Shown in pieces: positions 25,386-37,100 of a stretch of 64,000 nt of DNA (the first letter of the stretch is position 1; each line of letters starts with the position of its first letter). This DNA comes from Otis tarda. Its lineage: Eukaryota; Chordata; Aves; Otidiformes; Otididae. Below the pieces are notes generated by a model that saw only the letters and a list, made by a program, of their open reading frames with translations, searched no databases and was not told the DNA's origin. Location: NCBI GenBank assembly GCA_026413225.1, contig CM048554.1:7456001-7520000 (forward strand). The letters run 5' to 3'. The translations under genes were made by a program, and so were the position numbers.

Positions 25386-28300
25386 TAATTCCAAAACCTC
25401 TCGCAAATTAGTCTGGCTTTAGCAGAGGTTTTCAAGACTTTTACAGATGCTACATGTTACTTGAAGAATCAGGAGTTTAAGAAAAGTAAAAATGCAACAC
25501 AATTGTTGCTTTGGACCTCAGTTTCCTGAAATGTAGGAAATCTATTTATTTTCAAATTAATTTTTGCCAGCAAAGCAAATCAAACTGTCTTGGACCTGCT
25601 ATAGCTGACAAAGCACATAGAAATGGAATGACCTGTATGAAAATTGAACTACCTTGTTATGTTGTTCAAACTGTTCTACTCTGGTTTTTGCCCTTCTCTG
25701 TAATTTGCCCTTAAAAGAATGCGTAATATTTCCTGAGGAAACAAAATATCACTGTTGCTCAACTTATTTGGAGTTTATGTGAAACAGGTAGTTTGTTAGA
25801 ATTGGCTTGTAATTAATACAGACTTTGCTAACTGTAAGTATTTAATTGATTTCTGAATAGGTAGTAAAAAAATATTTGGTATAGAGGGTTCAGTGCTCTA
25901 AAAGCAGTAGGTCAGAAAATTCCTTTGCCTCACAAATCCCTGTGACACATACTACAGCACTGAAAATTACTACTGATGATAATATAGATCTAAAGTCTGT
26001 GTATTTTGTGGTTAAAGTAAATACATGGAATGTTTAAGAGTTTAAGTGCTTTTCATGTTTTTTCTTCTAACTGTATTTCTTTATTCCAATATGCTGACTG
26101 CACATTTTCCCCCACTGAGACACTGAAACAATCCATAATCTTATTTTTTAAAAACCTTTCTGTAAAATGCAAAATCTGCTCCCAAGTACAAATTAAGTAA
26201 ACAATGATGAATCGGGCCCGCATTCAAAAAAACCTACTCAATTAAAAGTTAAGGCAAATGCTCAAACGCTTTACCATATGGAAGTACGTTTAAGCATGAA
26301 TTCCAAATTAACTGTGTATGGGATGAACATGCTGAACTAGAAAAGCAGGCCATGTTTGTAGGACAAAAACGTGAGCCCCCAGAAGTCAAGCGTAACACTT
26401 CTGATTGATTACTGATTCATTGTCCTCCTTTGTAGCGATAGTAAGGAAGATGAGATTAGGGACTGCAGTCCTCCATGCCTGATCTGTAGACAAAGAGGTA
26501 TTCCCATCGATACACATGCTTTACTTGCAACATGTAGTTTTTTGGTGCATGAATTAATTTATTTTTTTTTTATATCATGTGTGAAATGGGAAGCAGAAAT
26601 GACCTTTTACTACAATTTCCATGGTGACAATCCTCATTTTGGTGTCATTAAACTGTTCATTAATATTGAATTAACTACAAGGGACATCTGGAGTGGACAT
26701 GATACAACAAGTAAAAGTAGAAGAAAGTGAAGCTTTGTTAAAGATTGTGCTTTAAATTTTTTAGAGCAGTCTGTTTTAGAAAAGCTTTGCAATCCCATTG
26801 TCTTCCACTGTCAGCATGCTTTACACAAGGCAAACAGCACGTGGGGAAAAGAAGGACTTATAGCCAAGGCTGTTAACTTGCAGAGAGGTTACGTCTTACG
26901 TTCTTAATCTTTGAATTTCATTCAGTGTGTCCTGGATATGAGAAGAAAAGAAGTTAGGCACCATATCTTTCAAAACCATTTTTCTTTTTGAGGTATACAT
27001 GCATTTATGTGTATTTCGAGATAACACACATCATCCACATTAGCAATACCTGAAATAAAATGTCACTCAATTCCACACTTGTATTCTTAATATATAGGAT
27101 ATAAATTAAACAGTCTTGTTATACTGCTCTGAGAGCTACTGAGCTGTATTTGCAACATTTGTTGTTAAGACTGAAATCCCATAAATAAAACATCTAAGAA
27201 TTCAGCTTATCTCCTTTCAAGATGGCACGAATATGTTCACACATTGTGTGAGCTGAAGGAATCTGGGCTTCTTTGAAGAAAAATAGGTTATTGTTGGTAG
27301 CGGCAAATAGCGTGAGCATCAAGAAAATGTACGCTGTATGTATTGACTTTTAATAAACAGGAGTAATGGCCCATTCTCTGTTTAGCAGAAGATACTTCAA
27401 TTAGCATGTACAGTTTCTGCTTTATTAGCACTAGGAATTTAGAATAGCAAACATGAGAACTCTACTGTAACTGATGAAATCTCATATTTAATGGTATTAA
27501 TATTTGTTAGATTTTGCAGAAAACACAAAGCAAAAGAAAGAACAGTTGTGTGGTAAACATTTACATCTTCCGTTTGTTACTATTAATAATTTTGCATCTG
27601 TGCTGCTTTTTTTTTTTCCTTTAGTTGCTCTTATTTGAGGAGCCTGCTCTTTTCCAGACTAATGTGTTTGCTTATATTTATGCACCACAATTATTTCACC
27701 CAAGTCAACACTGTTGTAGAATTTTGCAAACCTGGAACCAAAGGATGTGTCTGATAGAAAAATCTATAATCTGTAAATGTGATAGACTCTTTCCAAATAT
27801 AATAGCTGTCAAATGTAATACAAACAATTATTTCAGGGGGGCTTTCTCTGAGGAGGTGGATTGGTGAGATTTTACTACTTAGTAATGTTTTGTGAAATGT
27901 TACCATCTCTCTACCTAAATTCTAAGCCCCAGGTGAAGCTGTTTCCCATCTCATCATAGCTGAGCCACTGTGGAGGCTCACAGCCAATCAGATTTCTAGC
28001 CCAGGTGCTTGTGGTTAATGTTTGCAGATCTGGAAGACTTTGCTGTTGACCACTCGGCTAAATGCATGATGTGAAATGCCCTCACTTCAGAGGAAGAGTT
28101 TGTTTTGGAGTAGTGTCCAGGATTTCTTTGGCAAGTATTAATTTTGCTGAACACAGTATCAAAATAGTGTATTTAAAAGTAAACATCACTTTTGCTATGA
28201 ACTGTTTTCTTCTACTTAAACACACTGTGTATCTTCTTTTCAGTACTGCCAAGAGTCTCTGACTTAAAGCTGAAGAGATCTTATTTTGAGCAACCATATG

Positions 28301-30504
28301 GCTGGGAATTAACATTTCTGAGGCAGGCAATTTTTAAAGACAGAATAACTGAGGTCTACTCTATTGTCATTGACTGATATCAGTCCTTACAAGCATGACA
28401 GGCACGGCATGAAAGCTCTTTTTCTTAGGGATGATTGTTCCATCTTATGCTAACATTGCCCACATTTGGTGACATCCTTCATTATATACTTTGAAGAGTC
28501 TTACGTTCCTGATTAAACCACATAAAAGTTGGAATGCTCTCAAACTATTGTTTCATTTAGTGTAACTGCCATCAGCATCACAGTCACTTAAACGTTTTTC
28601 TAAATGTGTGTTGGATTGTATTTCACATTAGCCTAACCCAGCTCACCCACATCTGAACGGTCGTGTCAGGTTTCGTTCAGTAAGTCAGTATAGCCTCTCC
28701 TGACAGCCTGGGGATATATGCAGATCTAGTGAAAGTAGCTGTATGCCTTATTTTATTGTTGCTGGAATTTGACCTATAAGAAACCTTCAGTTTTTATCCT
28801 GCAGAAGCTGTTTCTTAAGCCAAGGAACCCAAATTCTATTTTTCCCTATAGGTTTTTTTTTTCTTTCTCCTATATGAGCTGACTACTGAAATATTTGTGG
28901 TTTCTGAAAAGCGTACTGTTGTATGTATCCTTTTTAAAAACAAAACACACACAGAATTTCCTACCCCCTTCCACCCACCAAAATACTGTCCATGACTACT
29001 GATATGAATCTTGTTTGTGCCCCTCACTGTTACTTCCTATTTGGAACTATTCTGGGTCTACTTTTTCTTCCAGAAGGAAACTCCCATAAAAATCTTTTGT
29101 ATAAAGGGAGAATATTGTAATTCTTCGCAGAAATAAAATTTCAGCATCCTCGTTACAATTTCATCTTCTGTTCAGGTAGTTCCTTATCCCATTTTAGTTT
29201 TCTCTTTCAAGGTACCACTTTTTCAGTTGGAACTAGGCTTCACTTTAGAAGTGGCATTTATGACCATGGATGGCATTCAATCATCATTAAAGGCAGCGGG
29301 CACTTTTGTCTGCAGCAGCTGCCCTTTGGGACTAAAAACCTGTTCAGACTTCTCTCTGATCCTGCTCAGATGCAATAATACACCATGAGAATGTCACAAG
29401 ACTCTAACATCACACCAGTTTTGACAGTTTTATACAATTTACTTATATTAGGCTAGCACATACACACAAAAGAAAGTCAGGTTAATGCAAATGTTATAAA
29501 CCTCTAGACATCACTGCTGAATCACTGCAGCATTTCATTTGAATAGCATAGTGTGAAACTGCATGTAGAAGGTGGTGGCCAATTAAACCTAGAAAGAAAA
29601 ATAGAGACAGCTCTTGTGTGAGGCTGGGTAATCCATATGAAGGCTGCTGGCAGAGTTCTATCAGTAAATGAACCTTCTGATAAGAATTTATGTTATTAGT
29701 TAATCAGGCAAAGTCAGTTGTACTAACAAAAGTACTTTGATGTCAGCCTTACTTGTCTATACTGGAAGGCTAGTGGAGAATTAATTAAAAAAATTAAAAT
29801 GAAATTCACTAGTGTTTCCAAGTTATTTTTTTTTTTTAGAGTGGATTTAAATTGATTTTTCACTCCACAACTACTACTAGGATTTCTGTTTTCTGGGCTT
29901 TCATTTCCTCTTCTAATTAATGATTTGCATTCTGCTGGCCTCCTTAATCTAGTTTTTAAATCATTTCTATCAAAATAAGATCAAACTATCTCATTTTGGT
30001 ATTATGATATTAATATGCTTTGTTGTTTTCAGCTTGGCAGTCTTGTTCAAGAATGTACATCATTTATATTCAGGTAAGACTTTATTTGCATGAAGAAGTT
30101 CAAGTGCAGCAGCTTTTCTATTTTCCCTGGAACGTTTATCACATTTTAAGCATGTAACCATTCTAGATCACCTTTTCCATAGCTTGCACAAGTCTACTGA
30201 AATCAAATTTGCTCTAGGCAATAAAGCAACCTAAAGCTGAAATACGGACTGTGACCCTTTGGAAAGATGTAAGGAATTTATCAGAAAAAGCCTTGTGTCC
30301 CTTTGGCAATGTCACAATTAATTATCCCTGTCACATTGTATATCTCACATCTATATTGCCATCAAATGGCCAGAGTGATCTGAAATGCATTCTGTTACTC
30401 CATATTTCATACAGAAACTATTGTAAATTTAAACTGCTACTGTTATTATAGAAAGGGGGAAATTGTGAAAACGTACTGTAAAACTCTGCTAAGGCAGATA
30501 TAGT
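25386..30504. other. Intergenic stretch, no gene seen
   Basis: About 5.1 kb of AT-rich unique sequence. One exon-shaped segment, 30033-30073 plus (acceptor tttgttgttttcag, donor TTCAG/gtaaga, 41 nt open), is too short to mean anything alone. No known repeat family is recognised. Confidence 0.5.
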
Positions 30505-30509
30505 CATAT

Positions 30510-31644
30510 TGTCGTAGTTCAGCCCCAATCGGGACCAGACTACGCAGTCTCTCTCTCGCTCCCCCCACCCTCCGAGAGAATAGGGGGAGATGATATAAGG
30601 AAAAACGGCTCAAGGTTTGAGATAAGGATGGGGAGAAATCCTTAAAGTTACCGTTACGGGCAAAACAGACTCGAGTTGGGGAAAAACACTCATTTATTTC
30701 TAAAACTAGCAGGAGAATGAGACAGGGAACAAGATAACCTCCTCTGACCCCTCCCTCTTCCTGGGCTTAACATTATCTCTACTACCTTCCCCTCCCGAAC
30801 GGCACAGGGGGAAGAGGGAATGGGGGTTGTGGTCAGTTCATCACATGTTGTTTTATGCCACTGTGTCATCATCGGGGGAAGAACTCCTCACATTCCTCCC
30901 CTGCTCCATCATGGGGTCCCTCCCACAGGCCACAGTCCTTTGTGAAACTGCTCCAGCATGGGTCATCTCTTCCATGGGGTGCAGTCCCTCTAGAACAGCT
31001 GCCCCAGCAGGCCCTCCACAGGCCACAGCCTCCTTCAGGCCTCCACCTGCCCAGGTGTGGGGTCCTCCACAGGCTGCAGGTGGACCTCTGCCCCTCTGTG
31101 GACCTCCATGGGCTGCAGGGGGACAACCTGCTCCACCATGGTCTTCACCACAGGCTGCAGGGGAATCTTGGCCAGGAGCCACATTACTCCTCCCCCTCCT
31201 TTCTGAACTGACCTTGGCATCTGCAGCTGTTCCTCACAACAGGCTGGCAGATGCCTCTCAGGATCCTTTTTACATCTTATTCACTTCAACTTCTCATCTC
31301 CTCTCCACTTCTTGCAGCTGGGCCGGGCCAAGTCAGGTCCAATAGGCTGCCAGGCAGGAGGCCAGAGAGTGAGGCCTGCAAGGCCCATGAGGCTCACGCC
31401 TCCCCCTCTCTGCCCCCTGCTCAGCTGCTTCACATCTCCTTTTTTTTTTCTGTTTTCCCCTCTGAAATACTTTATTGCAGAGGCCCTATTAGGAAACATT
31501 CTGCCACCAATTGGCTCAGCCTTGGCCAGCAGCAGGTCTGCCCTAGGCCCAGCCAAGTCCACTGAACAAAGGGGACCAACTTCTAGCAGTTTCCTACAGA
31601 AGCTGCCACCTTAGGCCCCCTCCTCACTAAACAAAACCAGAACA
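30510..31644 (-). repeat. Downstream (3') LTR of the provirus, 1.1-kb family
   Basis: Reverse complement of the same family as 10618-11740 and 61001-62138: it starts TGTTCTGGTTTTGTTTAGTG and ends GATTGGGGCTGAACTACGACA on the minus strand. It is 1135 bp, with the same GC-rich repeated middle (about 30900-31190) and an AATAAA near the U5 side. It is preceded on the minus strand by a polypurine tract, as expected for a 3' LTR. Confidence 0.9.
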
Positions 31645-31660
31645 TTCCACCCCTCACCTC
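31645..31660 (-). other. Polypurine tract
   Basis: The minus strand reads GAGGTGAGGGGTGGAA directly before the TG of the downstream LTR. Position and composition fit the plus-strand primer site of a retrovirus. Confidence 0.75.
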
Positions 31661-31866
31661 TGCAAATTATGTATTTAAGTATTATAAGTAAAATACACAC
31701 ACCAAAATCAAAATAATATCCTCACAACACCAACAGTGGGCAGACAATTAACAAACAATTCACCACTTACCCTTTCACCACAATCAGAACATAAATTCCC
31801 CATAATCATTTTGCTCTTTTATCGAGTTCAATCCCTGTTTTGCCTGTAACTGCTCCCAATTAAATT

Positions 31867-31879
31867 CAATTCTTACCTC
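31867..31879 (-). promoter_or_regulatory. Leader splice-donor-like site
   Basis: The minus strand reads GAG/GTAAGA about 12 bases after the primer-binding site. It fits the donor consensus and lies where a retroviral leader donor would be. Function is inferred from position only. Confidence 0.45.
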
Positions 31880-31890
31880 AAATTCCTTGT

Positions 31891-31908
31891 GCCCCACGTT
31901 GGGCACCA
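31891..31908 (-). other. Retroviral primer-binding site, tRNA-Lys(1,2)-like
   Basis: The minus strand reads TGGTGCCCAACGTGGGGC, seven bases after the LTR terminal CA. It differs at one position (T for C) from the 3' complement of tRNA-Lys(1,2), TGGCGCCCAACGTGGGGC. That primer is used by betaretrovirus-like elements. Confidence 0.8.
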
Positions 31909-31915
31909 AAATAAC

Positions 31916-32377
31916 TGTCGGAGTTCAGCCCCAATCGGGACCAGACTATGCAGTCTCTCTCTCTCACTCCCCCACCCTCCAGTGGGACAGAAGGAAGAAT
32001 TAGTAAACAAACAAAAAAAAACCACCTAGCAAAAACACGTGGGTTGAGATTGAACAGAAAGTAGATTTAACAGCAATAACAGAAGAAAACAAAACAGTGA
32101 TGGAACACAAATGTAGTATAATGGCTTACAACAAATCTCCACACCTAGTTTCTTCTAAGTAGCAGGAAGCTCCACCTCAGCACCCTCCTCACTTATATGC
32201 TGAGCATGATGTCAGATGGGATGGAACAGTCCTTTGGCTAATTTGTGTAAATTAACCCCAGCTGTTAGCTAATTAGTTAATTATCCCAGCTGGGTGCCCC
32301 AGCCATAGGGGCCACCAGCTCCAGTTCTCCACACAGCTCAGGTGAATATTAACTCTATCCTAGCCAGAACCAGGACA
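31916..32377 (-). repeat. Upstream (5') LTR of the provirus, chimeric type
   Basis: 462 bp. On the minus strand it starts TGTCCTGGTTCTGGCTAGGA, close to the start of the LTR at 40886, and has a matching promoter block (catcatgctcagcatataag). Its last 65 bases (gtgagagagagagactgcat, then ctggtcccgattggggctga) match the U5 end of the 1.1-kb LTR family. The long GC-rich insert of that family is missing. Confidence 0.85.
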
Positions 32378-35300
32378 ATATATTTCTAAGTAAGTCCACT
32401 GTTAATCTGGCATTTTACTTCTCATAAATGCTATGGTGCATACCTTCTGATGTTATCTTAAGCCGTATGTCTAACCAGAAAAACAGAAGTAGAAAACACA
32501 ATTTATCTACAAGTAAATTGTAGCTGATCTTGTGATTGTGCAAGGTGAATTTTACCTGCTGCGCTTAGATATATGGCGTAGTGTTGGGGGACTGATGGAG
32601 TTGTTCTGGCAGCTCTACTTGAACTAACCTCATTACTCTTGGATTCTTCCCTCAGGCTATTTCTACTCCATTTTGTACAACTAGAGCAACATGAAGAGAC
32701 TGAAGTTTTGCAGAGACTTGAGTCTGTGACATGAACTACTGATTTATCTAACTTTTTGGGTTTTTTTGTCTAAGTAGCTGGTTTTCCTTATAAGTTGTCC
32801 AATTAGATTGCCAGAAGGAACATTCTATTAAGGTCTGAGAAGGCATGGTAGAGGTGTTTCATGTTTTTAAATCTGCTATGATTAGACAATATCTTTTTTG
32901 TAACTTTTAATGTTATTTACATTTTAGGGTGAAGTTAATTATGGGAAATGTTCAACAAATAAGATGAGCGTCAAAACCAAAAATCATAATGAAAGCTGCT
33001 TTGCTACCTCTACGGAGGCAGTCTGTTATGGTAACATTTAAAAAAAAATAGAATACGTATTTCATACACAGAAAGCTGTTACTATTTTGTAAACTACAGA
33101 AGTCCTTCATGATGAATATAGAATTTCTCTTCCTATTTACCATAGTATTTACCTATCCAGAAAAATTAACATTGTTTTCAAATTTAACTTAAGCAACGTC
33201 CAAAGAACCAACTGAATTATTTAATAAACGCACACTGTTTTCAGGTGGATGTTGCATTGATAAACCTGTTTATTACTCCACATGCAAAGCATCAGCAAAA
33301 AAGGTTCAGTCTAAAGCACGCACAAGTCTCCAGCAGAAAAAGATTAGCAATAAAAAGCTTATGGAGAGCAGCCTATGATAATACTGTTCATAGATAAGAA
33401 CCTTCTATGATACAGCTGCTTCTTTCAAATAAAAACATTGAAATGCAACTGCATTTAGGCATAAAATGAGATAACATTTCAAAAATTCACTACTAAAATA
33501 ATTACATCTGGAAGCAAATATTTGATAAGCGCTTCTTACATATATCACAGCTATAGCTGAATACTTGAAATTGAACTCATTTAATAAGTGGCATCTTCAC
33601 AAATCACATCTATGGGGTATTGATTTAGATGCTAAAAATGAGCAGATCCAAAATTAATGACCACTTTGCAAAATGTAGTTGTACTCACATATTGTGGGGC
33701 AACTCTAGCTGTATTTGGTGAATTTCCATTTCTGCCTGATTCCTGGTTTAAGAGCCTGGACTGATTTATCCGTTTTGGAAGTATTTTTCAGTTTCTTGCC
33801 CTATCAGCAGCAAGACATAAGACATTGCCATTATGTGGTATTATCTATAACAGCAGCTTATTGCTATTTAATTTTTTCCAATAATAATGATCTACTTCAC
33901 TGCAATAATGATATTGTATCATAATTTTAAGAATTTAATTGGAAATGGCAATTTTCAGCCCTCACAGGAGAGAATACTTCCTGCAAGAAACAGTTTTTAA
34001 GACTCGGGGCTTACAAATTAGCTTTCATTTGTTCTACCCATTTCAGAGGCTCTGTGTCCAAACGCATTTCACTGACTACTGATGTACTGGTGACCGGCTA
34101 CCAGAAAGATGGACAGAAGATAAGCGGCATTTGTGGCTCAGCTAATTACTAGTAAGTCCATACTTAGTAAGACTTTGTGCGATTTTGTGAAGGAGCGTAA
34201 TTACTGTCAGGCAGTGGCTATTTACCAAATTCATCGCTGAGGTCCTGGGGACAAAGGCCAGGCAACGTATCTCACGGATGGTCCCGCTCCCCGCTGAGCA
34301 CGTGACAGTAGCTGGACTTTGCTGCTGTGAAGCAGACCTGACATCTGCTACTTCTGGCGACAAGTCAATTGGGAACACAGCCCTCGACACCTGCTAGTGC
34401 TCAGTTACGTGGATGGTATATGCTTCTTTTTGCCAAGCTTGGCCAGCCTCATTACCATGACACCCAGCCGACAATCAGATGAGGTTCTCACCTCCTGCTG
34501 GCCTCCACAGCATTGCTTTGGGTCACTCCAGATGCCACTACAGTCTGCCCTGAGCCTCCTGAAAGCTGCTTCCCAGGTAGACACTTAATGCTTCAGCTCT
34601 GAAGGTTCCCTTAGCAGTGGACGCGTGGGACTGCCTATCCACGCTACCTTTAAATAACTGGGTGGATGCAGTCTGGGTGTTAGTGAAAAATAATGGTATC
34701 TAAGACAATTTTTAAAAATTTATTGAGAGATATAAAGTCCCCATTTATAATGACTATGTAACACAGTTTGTAACTGTGTTGGAAAGACTAAGCCTTCACC
34801 ATGATAAATTATACCTTGAAATGCATTTACTTGTTTTGAAATATTATTTCCCTATGATTTTAAAAAAAATGTTTTCTGCTTCTGAAAATAAACATGTTAT
34901 CAGTAAGAGCATACATTTTGTTATAAAACTGTTTTGTTTCTATTCAAACAATGTATTTGGGAGACAAATTTTCTTAATTTGCTAAGTAATAATGCCATTC
35001 TTTTTCTTTAGAGATAATTCTAACACCTTAATAACCCTGTAGGATGCTTATTAACATATAAGAGATGAAATTCTAATGAGCACACTACAGACCTCTTCTT
35101 GGAAGGCCTTCTAGGAAGGGATCACTGTAAGAAAAAAGGATTAAATTAATTTTCCAACCTATGGAAAAAGGCAGAATGTAGTACATAGCTGTAACCAGCC
35201 TCATGAATGAAGTGGTGTTTTGCCTCATGAACCATAAATGAAGTGGTGTTTTGCTGGCTAGCCAGACGTTTATCCCTCTGACTGCGATGCATGAGCAGGC

Positions 35301-36879
35301 AGAAAGCCTGCGTTTTCCCCAGAATGGATCATTTGAAGACTTTGTGATATATCAGCCTTAACTGTACTACTTCTTGTAGCTAAGTACTGATGGATTTACA
35401 ACAAGGAGGATATCAGGACCTTTGTCAAGCTTGTAGAGAAGCCGTGAGAGAGGATACACAATACAAACACCTTCTGCGTTACTGTACAGCCAGAAATGGC
35501 CTGGGAGGAAGGCAGCATCGCAGAGCCTTGGCGATAGGGCTACCAGATCACGGAGATCCTCAGAGGAGAATTGGCAGCGACCATCGTTAGAGCCCTACCC
35601 AGCTCATAGCAGGAGTGAAGTGTTTTATACTCCCTGCTTTCTCGATACTTTTAGCACCTAGGCTTCAGATTTACTCTAGTAAGTGAAATTCTGTATCCAG
35701 GGTAAATTATTCACTCTCAGTGAAAACAAAAAGAGTTTCCTGGTGACTTCAATATGAGCAGAATAAAGCTCATAATACAGTTCTTGGCCAGCCTGAGGTG
35801 GGGAATAAAAATAACCTGATTCCTACAGAAATACTTGTGGATTATGGATTACTAATAAAAACATTGGCACTGATTTGGGCATATTAGGAAAAGCCATTAA
35901 TATACCAGCCACAAAAAATGTTATAATGAGATAAACCATATATTAAAACTAAAAGTGATGAGTACTATAAAAAATGAAAGTCAGAATTAAAACATTTTGT
36001 AAGATTTGTGATGTAAATATCCTACTTTCCTAGTGTATCATATACTATAATGTCAATGATACATTAATGTGCTGTTTAGTAACACAAAGCAATAAAATAC
36101 AACTGATGAGGAGGACATTTTAATTACCAGCATTCAGGCTGAGCATTATTGTGAATCTCCTATAAAACGTGTACTCCCAAGTTATGAACTAATTTTTGCC
36201 AAGTGATATAATTAAACTAAAAACAGTACACAAACTGTTATGATACCCAGGTGATCAAAGTACAAAAAATACAAAATGTAATGTATTCTCTCACACTAGG
36301 CAGATAATTTGGAACAATTTAGTTGAGAGGAAAGTAGTGAAGTGGATATGGGTATAGTGCATCAAGATAAGAGAAAAATATAGAGAAAATGTAGATATGC
36401 TTTTGGAATGCTGGAAGCATTGTAAGAAAAGGAGCAGGAACATGTGTTGTATTTACAGGGGATAAAAATAGAGAGTACTACTAATGGAAAGGTGAGTGAT
36501 AAACAACATGAAAGGTTAGGTGAAGCAAACAAAATGCAAGAGAAGACAAAAGAGTAAAGTAAAATTAGAAAGAAAAATAACCTGGAAAATAACTATGCCA
36601 TTGCTTCAACTAAGTTGAAAGACACTCTCCATTCTTTTTTTTTGTGTGTGTGTTGGACTCCACGCAAGTAAAAAATTCCATTCTTTGCCTGGAAGCCCTG
36701 CAATCCAGCGTGAATTCCAAAATGAATGGAGCGCAAGAAAGGTATGGAGTTAAAGGGAATATGCGAATATAGGTTTAGATATTGTGGTACACCGCTTGAT
36801 TGAATTGAGATTGTTTAAACTATTTTTTCAAAACTTGCCTCTGGATGAGAATGCAGGAAGGATGGTGATAAACTTCAGT
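32378..36879. other. Intergenic stretch; weak exon-like segment and small duplication
   Basis: AT-rich unique sequence. At 34047-34151 the plus strand has acceptor ttctacccatttcag, 105 open bases (phase 2 in and out) and donor ACTA/gtaagt. The peptide is unrecognised. The overlapping minus strand (34142-34390) is also open, so coding is not established. The region 34200-34600 is somewhat more GC-rich than its surroundings. An open stretch at 35390-35590 plus has no family signature. Confidence 0.45.
35199..35254. repeat. Small direct tandem duplication
   Basis: Two adjacent copies of cctcatgaa...tgaagtggtgttttg. The second carries an extra eight or so bases (ccataaa) after cctcatgaa. It is a recent local duplication, not a known repeat family. 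Confidence 0.8.
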
Positions 36880-37100
36880 AAATCCAGCAGAGATTGGGAC
36901 AGATTGCCTTGAGAGGCTGCAGATCCGCTATCCCCGGAGGTTTTCAGCACCCCACTTGTCAAAGCCCTGAGCACCCCAATGTGAATTCAGTGCAACCTTG
37001 CTTTAGGCAAAAACTTGGAACAGAGGCCTCCTGTGGGCCCTCCAGGCACAGTGAGTTTGTGATCCCTTAATTTTGTACAAGCTATGATTCTGTATGTATC
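36880..37100 (+). mobile_element. Old CR1 3'-end fragment
   Basis: The segment follows the order of a CR1 3' region: gagaggctgcagatccgcta, then gaggttttcagcaccccact and tgtcaaagccctgagcaccc. These correspond to the segment encoding the C-terminal residues of ORF2. It continues with a degraded end (gaggcctcctgtgggccctc) and then gctatgattctgta. Divergence is high; recognition rests on motif order. Confidence 0.65.

Larger units (their letters stand above)
30510..32377 (-). mobile_element. Short provirus with two unlike LTRs, minus orientation
   Basis: Read on the minus strand, the order is: upstream LTR (32377 to 31916), primer-binding site (31908-31891), a leader with a splice-donor-like sequence, about 230 bases of non-coding interior, a polypurine tract (31660-31645), and a downstream LTR (31644 to 30510). 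The outer flanks share only ATAT (left ends catat, right begins atata), so a 5-bp duplication is imperfect. No gag, pol or env frame is present. It is therefore either an internally deleted provirus or a non-autonomous short element. The two LTRs share about 65 terminal bases but have different U3 regions, which is abnormal for one integration. Confidence 0.85.

Noticed and set aside
30827..31345. 172-codon plus-strand frame
   Set aside because: Antisense to the LTR of the 30510-32377 provirus; same composition effect as in the other copies.
35390..35590. 66-codon plus-strand frame with relatively even codon use
   Set aside because: No splice context, no recognised domain, and it is short enough to arise by chance.
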